Source: Clostridia bacterium (lineage in GTDB: Bacteria > Bacillota > Clostridia > Oscillospirales > CAG-272). From it: a DNA stretch of 64,000 nucleotides. The stretch lies in NCBI GenBank assembly GCA_017415805.1, contig JAFQEC010000032.1, positions 1 to 64,000 on the forward strand. The letters run 5' to 3'. This document shows positions 7,725 through 16,708 of this stretch, piece after piece. Both the position numbers and the translations under genes were made by a program. The notes under the pieces were generated by a model that saw only the letters and a program-made list of their open reading frames with translations, was not told the DNA's origin and searched no databases. Positions within the stretch are counted from its first letter, which is position 1, and every line of letters starts with the position of its first letter.

Positions 7725-9230
7725 ATGGCAGAAGAGATCAAGAACGCGGTCGAGCAAGAGACCGTAGAGGAAAACATCGGCGATCAGCTCCGCATTCGTC
7801 GCGAGAAGCTGGCGGCACTGTGCGCCGCAGGGCAGAACCCGTTTGAAAAGGTCAAGTACGACTTTGATACCTATACCGCAGACATCCACGCCGATTTTGA
7901 GGGCTACGAGGATAAGAACGTCCGCATCGCAGGTCGTATTATGAGCCGCCGCGATATGGGCAAGGCCAACTTTATCGACGTGATGGACGGCAAGGGCCGT
8001 ATTCAATGCTACGTTCGTATCAACGACGTGGGTGAGGAGACCTTTGAGCAGTTCAAAAAGTGGGATATCGGTGATATCATTGGCGTTTCGGGCAAGGTGT
8101 TCCGCACCCGTCGCGGCGAGGTCTCAGTGCATGCCGAGAGCCTGGAGCTGCTGGCCAAGTCGCTGTTGCCCCTGCCCGAGAAGTTCCACGGCCTCAAGGA
8201 TACCGATACGCGCTACCGTCAGCGCTACGTGGATTTGATCGTGAATCCCGAGGTGAAGGATACCTTTGTCAAGCGCAGCCGCATTCTCACCGAGATCCGT
8301 CATTATCTGGACTCCAAGGGCTTTTTGGAGGTCGATACCCCTATTCTCACGCCCTTTGAGATCGGCGCCAGCGCCCGTCCGTTCGTGACGCACCACAACA
8401 CGCTCGATATGGACATGTATCTGCGCATTGAGACCGAGCTGTATTTGAAGCGTCTGATCGTGGGTGGCATGGACCGTGTGTACGAGGTGGGCCGTATCTT
8501 CCGCAACGAGGGCATGGATACCAAGCACAACCCCGAGTTTACCAGCATCGAGCTCTATCAGGCCTTTACCGATTACAAGGGCATGATGGATCTGGTCGAG
8601 GATCTGTACAAGTACCTCGCCGAGAAGATCTGCGGGTCGCTCACGATCCCGTACCAGGGGCATGAGATCAACATGGGCAGCTGGGAGCGCCTCACGATGG
8701 TCGAGGCGGTTCGCAAGTACGCAGGCGTGGATTACAACGACTGGGCTACCGATGAGGATGCCCGTGCCGCCGCTAAGGCCATGCACGTTGAGGTGCCTGC
8801 CAATGCCACCAAGGGCACGGTGCTCGTGGAGTTCTTTGACGCATACGTGGAGGAGAAGCTCATTCAGCCCACCTTCATTTACGATTATCCCGTGGAGAAC
8901 AGCCCGCTTGCCAAGCGCAAGCCCTCGGACGCCGCCTTTACCGAGCGCTTTGAGTATTTCATCAACGCCACGGAATTTGGCAACGCGTTCTCCGAGCTCA
9001 ATGACCCCATCGACCAAAAGGAGCGCTTTGAGCGTCAGGTAGCCGCCAAGCGCGCCGAGGACCCCAACACCACGGCTCGCGTGGATGACGACTATATCAC
9101 GGCACTGGAATACGGCCTTGCCCCCACGGGCGGCCTTGGCTTTGGCGTGGATCGCCTGGTGATGCTGCTCACCGACAGCGATTCGATCCGCGACGTGCTC
9201 CTGTTCCCGACGATGAAGCCGCTGGACTGA
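7725..9230 (+). CDS. lysS: Lysine--tRNA ligase (class II)
   Basis: Charges tRNA-Lys with lysine. The 501 residues start with an acidic extension, then an OB-fold anticodon-binding domain (about 65-150, VRIAGRIMSRRDMGKANFIDV) and the class II catalytic core with motif 1 (RHYLDSKGFLEVDTPIL), motif 2 (VYEVGRIFRNEGMDTKHNPEFTSIE region) and motif 3 (GFGVDRLVMLLT). Length is typical. AAAGGAG precedes the ATG. It is followed by a strong terminator; no T-box leader is visible before greA or lysS. Confidence 0.98.
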   Translation: MAEEIKNAVEQETVEENIGDQLRIRREKLAALCAAGQNPFEKVKYDFDTYTADIHADFEGYEDKNVRIAGRIMSRRDMGKANFIDVMDGKGRIQCYVRINDVGEETFEQFKKWDIGDIIGVSGKVFRTRRGEVSVHAESLELLAKSLLPLPEKFHGLKDTDTRYRQRYVDLIVNPEVKDTFVKRSRILTEIRHYLDSKGFLEVDTPILTPFEIGASARPFVTHHNTLDMDMYLRIETELYLKRLIVGGMDRVYEVGRIFRNEGMDTKHNPEFTSIELYQAFTDYKGMMDLVEDLYKYLAEKICGSLTIPYQGHEINMGSWERLTMVEAVRKYAGVDYNDWATDEDARAAAKAMHVEVPANATKGTVLVEFFDAYVEEKLIQPTFIYDYPVENSPLAKRKPSDAAFTERFEYFINATEFGNAFSELNDPIDQKERFERQVAAKRAEDPNTTARVDDDYITALEYGLAPTGGLGFGVDRLVMLLTDSDSIRDVLLFPTMKPLD

Positions 9231-9238
9231 TAAAAATC

Positions 9239-9267
9239 AAGCTACCGCCGTTGGCGGTAGCTTTTTT
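9239..9267 (+). terminator. Rho-independent terminator after lysS
   Basis: 11-bp stem AAGCTACCGCC / GGCGGTAGCTT with a GTT loop and a six-T tail. The ribosome-binding site AAGGTG of the next gene follows directly, so that gene depends on read-through or an unseen promoter. Confidence 0.9.
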
Positions 9268-9278
9268 AAGGTGAAGAT

Positions 9279-10028
9279 ATGCAAGAAAATAACAGAAACA
9301 GAGAAGAAAAGTTTGAGGCACACGACATTGGTGCAGGTGTTGCCGCACAGCGCGCAGAGCGACCGCACGGCAAGCTCTACCGCTGGCTGGATAATTTCTG
9401 GTATCATTACAAATGGCCCGTGCTCATCGGCGGCTTTTTTGCCATCGTGCTCCTGGTCTGTATTCTGCAAATGTGCGGCAAGGAGAGCGAGGGGGACGTG
9501 AATATCGTGTTGGCGGGCCCGTATAGCCTTGCGACCGACGAGACGGCTTACGGTGATCTGCAAAAGTGCCTTGCGGCGGAGCTTGCGCGTGACTACAACG
9601 ACGACGGTCAAAAGAAGGTCGACATCATGCACTACACCATTTATTCCGAGGAGCAGATCAAGGCCGCAAACGGCGAGATCCATACGTCGTCCAACACGGG
9701 GAATTACGATACCTACAAGGACTATCTCACCACGGGTGATGCGGGAATTTTGTTCCTTGACCCGTGGCTGTATGAGGAGCTGGCAGGCAAGACCGACCAT
9801 TTGCAGGAGATCACCGAGGTGGTGGGCAAGCAGCCCGAGGGCGCACTTTTGGACGAGAACGGCAAATGCTACGGCGTGCGGTTGGGGGACACCGCCCTCT
9901 ACCGCGAGAATAGTGCCGTTCGTATTTTGCCCGCGGACACCGTGATCTGCCTGATGAAGCCGTTGGTGTTCGGGGAGCAAAGCGAGTGGTCGCACACGCT
10001 GGAGTATCTGCGCGCGCTGATCGGATGA
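9279..10028 (+). CDS. Unknown single-pass membrane protein with external domain
   Basis: A 249-residue protein I cannot assign to a named family. Residues 1-46 are polar and cytoplasmic, 47-66 form one membrane segment (WPVLIGGFFAIVLLVCILQM), and 70-249 are predicted outside. The external part begins DVNIVLAGPY, contains DYNDDGQKKVDIMHYTIYSEE and DAGILFLDPWLYEELAG, and recalls substrate-binding-protein or alpha/beta sensor folds, but that is only a resemblance. AAGGTG lies five bases before the ATG. The gene sits between two terminators, directly after the lysS terminator, so it is either poorly expressed by read-through or has a promoter inside lysS. Confidence 0.75.
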   Translation: MQENNRNREEKFEAHDIGAGVAAQRAERPHGKLYRWLDNFWYHYKWPVLIGGFFAIVLLVCILQMCGKESEGDVNIVLAGPYSLATDETAYGDLQKCLAAELARDYNDDGQKKVDIMHYTIYSEEQIKAANGEIHTSSNTGNYDTYKDYLTTGDAGILFLDPWLYEELAGKTDHLQEITEVVGKQPEGALLDENGKCYGVRLGDTALYRENSAVRILPADTVICLMKPLVFGEQSEWSHTLEYLRALIG

Positions 10029-10036
10029 TGTTTTTG

Positions 10037-10069
10037 AAAAAAGCCACGGTTGTGTGCCGTGGCTTTTTT
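10037..10069. terminator. Bidirectional-looking terminator after the unknown membrane protein
   Basis: 13-bp stem AAAAAAGCCACGG / CCGTGGCTTTTTT with a 7-base loop; A-run on one side and T-run on the other. Confidence 0.9.
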
Positions 10070-10179
10070 GCATGTAAAATCGCGTCGAAACAGCATAAAA
10101 CACAAAGATATGTTCTTTTGTGAAAATAAACAAGTTTCTTTTTGAGAGAATAAGAATTCGCATTTTTCGCGCGCGTATC

Positions 10180-10208
10180 TTGACTTTTTCTTTATTATCT
10201 TGTATAAT
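10180..10208 (+). promoter_or_regulatory. Sigma-A promoter for the miaB-mutSL-tldDE operon
   Basis: TTGACT at 10180-10185, 17 bases, TATAAT at 10203-10208. The miaB ATG at 10237 with AAAGGAG follows about 22 bases after the expected start of transcription. Confidence 0.92.
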
Positions 10209-10236
10209 ATTATATTATATTTCCAAAGGAGACAGT

Positions 10237-11658
10237 ATGTCTGCAAATCCGAATTCTTTCGCAACGCCACACGCGCTTGACGAATGTCGCGCAGTCGTGC
10301 GCGCGCACACGGCGGCGTTTGCGGCACAGCACGGTCGAAGCCCGCGCTGCTTCGTGCTGACCTTCGGCTGTCAGCAAAACGTCGCGGACAGCGAAAAGCT
10401 CTCGGGCATGGCCGAGGAGCTGGGGTACGAGATCTGCTCCGCACCCGAGCAGGCTGAGCTGATTCTTGTGAACACCTGCGCCATTCGCGAGCATGCCGAG
10501 ATCAAGGCACTCTCGATCGTGGGGCAGTATAAGCACCTCAGGGAGAAAAATCCCGCGCTGCTCATCGGCGTTTGCGGCTGTATGGTGGTGCAGGAGCATC
10601 GCCGCGCGCAATTGCAGCGCAGCTACCCGTACGTGAGCTTTGTGCTGGGTACTGCGGCACTGCATCTGCTGCCCGAGCGCCTTGCCGAGTGCATCGTGCG
10701 CGAGCGCCGTATCTTCCGCGCCGATGAGAGCTATGCGATCGCCGAGGGCGTGCCGATCCGCCGCGAGAGCACCTACCGCGCCTTTGTCAGCATCATGTAC
10801 GGCTGCAACAACTTCTGCTCCTACTGCATCGTTCCTTACGTGCGCGGCCGCGAGCGCTCGCGTGCGCCTGAGGCAGTGATTGCAGAGGTTCGTCAATTGG
10901 TGGCTGAGGGCTACCGCGACATCACGCTGCTGGGGCAGAACGTCAATTCCTACGGCAAGGATCTCGGCACGGGCTACACCTTTGCCGACCTGCTCGCCGA
11001 GCTGGACAGCATAGAGGGGGATTACATCCTGCGCTTTATGACCAGCCACCCCAAGGATGCCACGCGGCGGCTCGTCGACGTGATGGCATCGGGCACGCAC
11101 ATCGCCCACCAGTTCCACCTGCCGCTGCAATCGGGCAGCGATGCGATCCTGAAAGCGATGAACCGCCATTACGACCGCGCCAAATATCTCGATATTCTCG
11201 ACTATATGCGTGAGCGCATGCCCGATATTGCCGTGACCTCGGATATCATCGTGGGCTTCCCCGGGGAGACCGACGCCGATTTTGAGGACACGCTTTTGAT
11301 GCTCTCGCGTGCACGCTTTGACAGTATCTTCTCGTTCATTTACTCGCCGCGAAAGGGAACGCCCGCGGCCGAGATGAAGGAGCAGATCCCGCGCGCCGTG
11401 CAGAACGCACGCTTTGACCGATTGCTCGCGCTTCAAAATGAGATCTCACTCGCGCAAAATCTGCCCTTGGTGGGCACGACCGTGCGCGTGCTTTGCGACG
11501 GCGAGAGCAAGACCGACGCGGGTATGCTGCAGGGCAGGACCGCACAAAATAAGATCGTCTTTTTTGCAGGGGATATCCCCGCAGGAGAATGGGTCGACGT
11601 GCAGATCGACCGCGCCGAGGCCTTTGCGCTTTACGGCACAATCCGAAATGAAGAATAA
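10237..11658 (+). CDS. miaB: tRNA-2-methylthio-N6-dimethylallyladenosine synthase MiaB
   Basis: Radical SAM methylthiotransferase that converts i6A37 to ms2i6A37 in tRNAs. The frame is open further upstream, but that would place the start before the promoter, so the ATG at 10237 with AAAGGAGA is chosen, giving 473 residues. The UPF0004 domain carries cysteines 45, 81 and 115 for the auxiliary cluster; the radical SAM motif CNNFCSYC has cysteines 190, 194 and 197; a C-terminal TRAM domain begins near 410. First gene of a run of seven closely spaced genes; the next encodes a YlbF/RicA-type protein, the same order as in Bacillus. Confidence 0.96.
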   Translation: MSANPNSFATPHALDECRAVVRAHTAAFAAQHGRSPRCFVLTFGCQQNVADSEKLSGMAEELGYEICSAPEQAELILVNTCAIREHAEIKALSIVGQYKHLREKNPALLIGVCGCMVVQEHRRAQLQRSYPYVSFVLGTAALHLLPERLAECIVRERRIFRADESYAIAEGVPIRRESTYRAFVSIMYGCNNFCSYCIVPYVRGRERSRAPEAVIAEVRQLVAEGYRDITLLGQNVNSYGKDLGTGYTFADLLAELDSIEGDYILRFMTSHPKDATRRLVDVMASGTHIAHQFHLPLQSGSDAILKAMNRHYDRAKYLDILDYMRERMPDIAVTSDIIVGFPGETDADFEDTLLMLSRARFDSIFSFIYSPRKGTPAAEMKEQIPRAVQNARFDRLLALQNEISLAQNLPLVGTTVRVLCDGESKTDAGMLQGRTAQNKIVFFAGDIPAGEWVDVQIDRAEAFALYGTIRNEE

Positions 11659-11678
11659 ACCGACGAAAGGATACAGTT

Positions 11679-12065
11679 ATGGGAATTTTTGAACTGGCGG
11701 CCGAGCTCGGCCGCACGCTGAAGGAAGACAAGAGACTTGTGGCATTGGAGGAGGCACGCGTCGCATACGAGAACGACGAGCGCGTAGGTCGCTTGATGAC
11801 CGAATACGAGGTCCAGCAAAAGGCCATTCAGAACGAGGCGATGAAGGCAGAGCGCAACGACGAGCTGATCCGCATGATCCAGGATCGCATCGACGCGCTG
11901 TACACCGAGATCACCGAGACCGAGACCTACCGCGCGCTGGAGAAGGCACAAAACGAGGTCAATGAGCTGATGGAAATGGTCAATACCACCATCACCTTCC
12001 AGATCACGGGCAAGACGTCCGCGGGCTGCACCCACGATTGCTCGACCTGCGGCGGCTGCCACTGA
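11679..12065 (+). CDS. YlbF/YmcA (RicF/RicA-like) family protein with Cys-rich tail
   Basis: Small helical protein of 128 residues, almost entirely charged alpha-helix, typical of the YlbF/YmcA family. In Bacillus subtilis RicA, RicF and RicT form an iron-sulfur-containing complex that aids RNA processing by RNase Y and affects competence, biofilm and sporulation. Here the C-terminus ends CTHDCSTCGGCH with Cys117, Cys121, Cys124, Cys127 and His128, a plausible metal or Fe-S ligand set. Its place between miaB and mutS matches ymcA (ricA) in Bacillus, although cotE, found there before mutS, is missing. Whether it is RicA or RicF in function cannot be told from the sequence. Confidence 0.85.
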   Translation: MGIFELAAELGRTLKEDKRLVALEEARVAYENDERVGRLMTEYEVQQKAIQNEAMKAERNDELIRMIQDRIDALYTEITETETYRALEKAQNEVNELMEMVNTTITFQITGKTSAGCTHDCSTCGGCH

Positions 12066-12107
12066 TTTCAATATCCGACCAAACCAAAAGAAAAGGAGCA
12101 CTGTGCC

Positions 12108-14699
12108 ATGACACCGATGATGGAGCAGTATTTCGAGATCAAAAACAAATACAAGGACTATCTCGTGTTCTATCGCCTGGGCGATTTTTATGAGATGTTT
12201 TTTGACGACGCGAGGCTCGCCTCGCGCGAGCTGGAGCTCACCCTCACGGGGCGCGACTGCGGCGAGCCCGAGCGCGCGCCGATGTGCGGCGTGCCGTTTC
12301 ACAGTGCAGAGAGCTACATCGCGCGCTTGATCGAAAAGGGATATAAGGTCGCGATCTGTGAGCAGATGGAGGATCCGTCCAAGGCCAAGGGGCTTGTCAA
12401 GCGCGACATCGTGCGCGTGGTCACGCCCGGCACGCTGCTCGAGCCCGGGATGCTCACCGAAAAGAAGAATAACTATGTCTGCGCCATCTGTATCGAGCAG
12501 GGGGCGTTCGGCGTTTGCTTTGCCGACGTTTCCACGGCGCAGATCCACGCCACCACACTCGCGGGAGACAACCGCATGGCACGGCTGCAAAGCGAGCTCG
12601 GCACCTTCGAGCCGCGCGAGGTCGTGGTGGATCTGCCGCATACCGACTTTGCGGAGCTTGCGGATTTCATCACCAACCGTGTGGGTGCGATGATCTCGGC
12701 AGGGGAGGCGGCACGCTTTGATTACACGGCCGCGTGCGCGCGTCTGCGTGCGCAGTTTGGCGATACGCTCCCGCAAGGCTGGGAGGAGCAACGGGCGATG
12801 GTCTGCTCGGTGGGTGCGCTGCTGGATTACATCGGTGAAATGCAGCGCAGTGACGTGGGCTACATCAAGGAGCTCACGGTCTACTCCGACGGCCAGTACA
12901 TGGATATGGACATCAATACGCGCCGCAATCTCGAGCTGACCGAGACCATGCGCAGCAAGGAGAAGCGCGGCACGCTGCTCTGGGTGCTCGATCGCACCCG
13001 CACCGCCCCCGGCGCGCGCCTCTTGCGCTCGTGGGTGGAGCATCCGCTGCTCTCCGATAAGGCCATCGTCACGCGCCAGGGTGCCGTGGAGGAGCTGTTT
13101 GGCAATTATATGCTGCGCGGGGAGCTGGGCGACACGCTCTCGGGCGTGCTGGATCTCGAGCGCCTCATCACACGCATCGTCTACGGCACGGCCAATGCCA
13201 AGGACCTGCGCGCCGTTGCCGCTACCGTTGCCGTGCTCCCCGAGGTGCGCCGACTGCTTGCCGACTGCCGCGACGGGGAATTGCGCCGCATTTTTGAGGA
13301 TCTGGACGACCTTCGCGATATTCACGCCCTGATCGACGCCGCCATTGACGAGGATCCGCCCTTCGTTTTGCGCGAGGGGGGACTGATCCGCAAGGGCTAC
13401 AATACTGATGTCGACTATCTGCGCTCGGTCATGCAGGACGGCAAATCGTGGATCGAGCGCGTGGCCGCCGAGGAGCGCGAGGCAACGGGCATCCGCACGC
13501 TCAAGATCGGCTATAACAAGGTGTTTGGCTATTACATTGAGGTGTCGAAGTCCTTTGTGGATCAGGTGCCCGAGCGCTATATTCGCAAGCAAACCCTCAC
13601 AAACGGCGAGCGTTACATCACCGAGGAGCTTAAGGATATGGAGGCCACCATTCTCGGTGCGGCCGACAAGGTCTGCTCGCTCGAATACGAAATTTTCCAG
13701 GAGATCCGCGCCAAGGTCGCCGCCGAGGGCGAGCGCATTCAGCGCGTGGCCAACCGTCTGGCGGAGCTGGACGTGTATCTCTCGCTGGCCGACGTGGCGG
13801 CCAAGAACAAGTATGTGCGCCCCGAGGTCGATATGAGCGACACCGTGGTGATTCGCGACGGCCGCCATCCCGTTGTGGAGCAGTTCGTAAAGGACACGTA
13901 TTTTGTGCCCAACGACGCGCTGCTTGACACCGACAAGAATCGCGTGATGCTCATCACCGGTCCGAACATGGCGGGTAAATCCACTTATATGCGTCAGGTC
14001 GCGCTGATCGTGCTGATGGCGCAGATCGGCTCGTTCGTGCCTGCCGCCGAGGCGCGCATCGGCATCGTGGACAAGCTGTTTACGCGCGTGGGCGCGTCGG
14101 ACGATCTCGCGTCGGGGCAGTCCACCTTCATGCTGGAGATGAACGAGGTCGCCTACATTCTGCGCAACGCGACGCGCCGCAGTCTGATCATCTATGACGA
14201 GGTCGGGCGCGGCACGAGTACCTTTGACGGCATGAGCATTGCGCGTGCTATCGTGGAATACACGCACAGCCGCAGGATCGGCGCAAAAACGCTGTTTGCC
14301 ACGCATTATCACGAGCTCACCTCGCTCGAGGAGGAGCTGGACGGGGTGGTGAACTACAACATTGCCGCCAAGAAGCGCGGGGACAGTATCACGTTCCTGC
14401 GCAAGATCATTCGCGGCTCCACCGACGACAGCTACGGCATTGAGGTCGCGAAGCTCGCAGGACTGCCGAACGAGGTCATTCGCCGTGCGCGCGAGGTGCT
14501 TGCCTCGGTTGAGGCCACGGCCAAGGCCGTGCAGACCGCGCCGACAGAGAACACAAAGCAACAGGATGACACGCTCATTACAATGGACGACTGTGTGAAC
14601 GCGCAGGTCATTGACGCCCTGCGCGGTATGGACATCAACACCCTCTCGCCCTATGAGGCCATGAGCTTTTTGTTCGATTTGAAGAAACGCCTGAATTAA
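12108..14699 (+). CDS. mutS: DNA mismatch repair protein MutS
   Basis: Recognises base mismatches and small loops and starts repair with MutL. The 863 residues cover all five domains. The mismatch-binding wedge motif FYEMFFDDA is near residues 29-37, the Walker A motif GPNMAGKS is at 618-625, and the DEVGRGTSTFDG segment and FATHYHELTSL switch follow. The C-terminal helix-turn-helix dimerisation region ends in ALRGMDINTLSPYEAM. AAAAGGAG precedes the ATG. The 10-base gap to mutL and shared orientation indicate co-transcription. Confidence 0.98.
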   Translation: MTPMMEQYFEIKNKYKDYLVFYRLGDFYEMFFDDARLASRELELTLTGRDCGEPERAPMCGVPFHSAESYIARLIEKGYKVAICEQMEDPSKAKGLVKRDIVRVVTPGTLLEPGMLTEKKNNYVCAICIEQGAFGVCFADVSTAQIHATTLAGDNRMARLQSELGTFEPREVVVDLPHTDFAELADFITNRVGAMISAGEAARFDYTAACARLRAQFGDTLPQGWEEQRAMVCSVGALLDYIGEMQRSDVGYIKELTVYSDGQYMDMDINTRRNLELTETMRSKEKRGTLLWVLDRTRTAPGARLLRSWVEHPLLSDKAIVTRQGAVEELFGNYMLRGELGDTLSGVLDLERLITRIVYGTANAKDLRAVAATVAVLPEVRRLLADCRDGELRRIFEDLDDLRDIHALIDAAIDEDPPFVLREGGLIRKGYNTDVDYLRSVMQDGKSWIERVAAEEREATGIRTLKIGYNKVFGYYIEVSKSFVDQVPERYIRKQTLTNGERYITEELKDMEATILGAADKVCSLEYEIFQEIRAKVAAEGERIQRVANRLAELDVYLSLADVAAKNKYVRPEVDMSDTVVIRDGRHPVVEQFVKDTYFVPNDALLDTDKNRVMLITGPNMAGKSTYMRQVALIVLMAQIGSFVPAAEARIGIVDKLFTRVGASDDLASGQSTFMLEMNEVAYILRNATRRSLIIYDEVGRGTSTFDGMSIARAIVEYTHSRRIGAKTLFATHYHELTSLEEELDGVVNYNIAAKKRGDSITFLRKIIRGSTDDSYGIEVAKLAGLPNEVIRRAREVLASVEATAKAVQTAPTENTKQQDDTLITMDDCVNAQVIDALRGMDINTLSPYEAMSFLFDLKKRLN

Positions 14700-14709
14700 G
14701 GAGCGCAAA

Positions 14710-16662
14710 ATGGGAAAAATCAATGTACTTTCCTTTGCCGTTGCCAATCTGATCGCTGCGGGTGAGGTGGTGGACCGCCCCGCCTCGGTGATCAAGGAGC
14801 TCCTGGAAAACGCCATTGACGCGGGGGCCACCCGTGTCACGGTGGAGATCCAGCACGGCGGCATCACCTTTATGCGCGTAGCGGATAACGGATGCGGCAT
14901 GGAAAAGGAGGATCTGCCCGTGGCCATCCGCCGCCACGCCACCAGCAAGATCCGCGAGGCGGACGATCTGGACGGGATCGCAACGCTGGGCTTTCGCGGC
15001 GAGGCACTGGCGGCGATCGCCGCCGTTTCGGATCTGCGCATCATCACGCGCACCGCGCAAAACGAGTTTGGCTATATGCTCCAGTCCAGCGGCGGCGAGG
15101 TGAAGGACGTTGTGGAGCAGGGGTGTCCCGTGGGTACGACGGTGATCGTAGAGAACCTCTTTGGTAACGTCCCTGCACGCCGCAAGTTCCTCAAAAAGGA
15201 TGTGTCCGAGTCGATCGCGGTCACCACGTATGTGGAGAAGATCGCGCTCTCGCACCCCGATATTGCCATTCGGCTGATCGTGGACGGCAATCTGAAGCTG
15301 GATACCGCAGGCGACGGCGATCTGCGCTCCGCGATGTACGCGGTGTTCGGCCGCGATTTCGTGGCGCGCACCATCCCCGTCGAGGGCGGGAACGAGAGCG
15401 TCAAGGTGCGCGGCTTCATCGGTCGCCCCGATAACGTGCGCCCCAAGCGCAATTTTGAGAATTTCTTTATCAACGGCCGTTATATCAATTGCCGCACCGC
15501 GGCGGCGGCACTGGAGCAGGCGTTTACGTCCTTTATCCCGCCCGAGAAATTCCCGTGCTGCGTGCTGCATATCGAGATCAATCCTGCGGCCGTGGACGTC
15601 AACGTTCACCCCGCCAAATTAGAGGTCAAGTTTTCCAACGAAAGACCTGTGTTTGAGGCGGTCTATTACGCTGTGCGCGCCGCGCTGGAGGCCAATACCG
15701 ATCGCCCCGACCTTAAGCTGAAGGATGCCGTGCCCGATGCCGTGCGTGCCTTCGTGCCGATCGAGGAGGGGAAGCGCGAGTCGGTGGCCGCGCGTCAGAT
15801 CTCAATGCGAGATATGCCTGCCAAGCCTGCGGCAGCACCCGAGCCCTTTGCGCGCATGAGCGCCGCAGACTATGCCGCGCGCTATACCGCCGAGGGCAAG
15901 GAAGCCCAAAGAGCGTCTGCCTCTCTGCCGTACCGCACGGATGGTTTGGCAGTCCCTAAAAAAGAAGAAATTCCGCATCCGCCACTGCGCGTGTCAGATA
16001 CCGCGCATGCTGCACCGCCAAAAACGGCGTCTGCACCCCAAGCACCGTCCGTCGCGCCTGTTGAGACCGCACCTGCTATCGAGAGCTGGCGTATCATCGG
16101 TGAGGCGTTCCATACCTACGTGATCGTAGAGCGCGGAGAGGAGCTTTTGCTCATCGACAAGCACGCCGCGCACGAGCGTGTGCTCTTTGAGGATCTCAAC
16201 GCCCGCCGCAAGGCCGATACCGCCAAAACCGCACAAATGCTTCTTGTGCCGTATCCGCTAACGGTGAGTGCCGAGGAGCGCGAAACGCTGGAGTTCTATC
16301 GCACCGAGATCGAGGCCGTGGGCTTCGGCTACGCGCTGACGGCACACGGTGCAGGACTCTCCGAGATCCCCGCAGGGCTCTCACCCGCGGCGGCAGGGGA
16401 GCTGCTGCTCACACTGGCCGAGGGCTTGCGCGAGGGCACGGGCAACGCGGAGCTCGCGCGTGACATTGTGTTTGAAAAGGCACTCTATCAGGGCGCGTGC
16501 AAGGCCGCACTCAAGGCGGGGCGTGAGTATCCCCCCGAATACGTGGAGGCGCTGTGCCGCCGATTGATGGCACTGCCCGACATTACAGTCTGTCCGCACG
16601 GCAGACCCATCGCCGTGGTGCTCACGCGCGCGACGCTCCACCGCCAGTTCGGCAGAGGTTGA
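14710..16662 (+). CDS. mutL: DNA mismatch repair protein MutL (endonuclease type)
   Basis: ATPase that links MutS to strand cutting. The 650 residues comprise a GHKL ATPase domain (ENAIDAGA, DNGCGM, GFRGEALAAI), a variable Pro/Ala-rich linker at about 380-455, and a C-terminal domain. That domain has the metal-dependent nuclease motif DKHAAHERVLFE at 483-494, matching DQHA(x)2E(x)4E, plus the ACKAALKAG and CPHGRP motifs. This makes it an intrinsic nicking MutL, as expected for a bacterium without MutH. AAGGAG lies just before the ATG. Confidence 0.97.
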   Translation: MGKINVLSFAVANLIAAGEVVDRPASVIKELLENAIDAGATRVTVEIQHGGITFMRVADNGCGMEKEDLPVAIRRHATSKIREADDLDGIATLGFRGEALAAIAAVSDLRIITRTAQNEFGYMLQSSGGEVKDVVEQGCPVGTTVIVENLFGNVPARRKFLKKDVSESIAVTTYVEKIALSHPDIAIRLIVDGNLKLDTAGDGDLRSAMYAVFGRDFVARTIPVEGGNESVKVRGFIGRPDNVRPKRNFENFFINGRYINCRTAAAALEQAFTSFIPPEKFPCCVLHIEINPAAVDVNVHPAKLEVKFSNERPVFEAVYYAVRAALEANTDRPDLKLKDAVPDAVRAFVPIEEGKRESVAARQISMRDMPAKPAAAPEPFARMSAADYAARYTAEGKEAQRASASLPYRTDGLAVPKKEEIPHPPLRVSDTAHAAPPKTASAPQAPSVAPVETAPAIESWRIIGEAFHTYVIVERGEELLLIDKHAAHERVLFEDLNARRKADTAKTAQMLLVPYPLTVSAEERETLEFYRTEIEAVGFGYALTAHGAGLSEIPAGLSPAAAGELLLTLAEGLREGTGNAELARDIVFEKALYQGACKAALKAGREYPPEYVEALCRRLMALPDITVCPHGRPIAVVLTRATLHRQFGRG

Positions 16663-16708
16663 ATTACATACAGGGTCGAGCTGTATTCTCGGCACCGAAA
16701 GGAAAGCT

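Noticed and set aside
11631-15053. Open frame of 1,140 codons on the minus strand
   Set aside because: It lies antisense to miaB end, ricA, mutS and part of mutL, which are certain. The protein is His/Arg/Ala-rich with no motif. GC-rich codon use suppresses stops in this frame.
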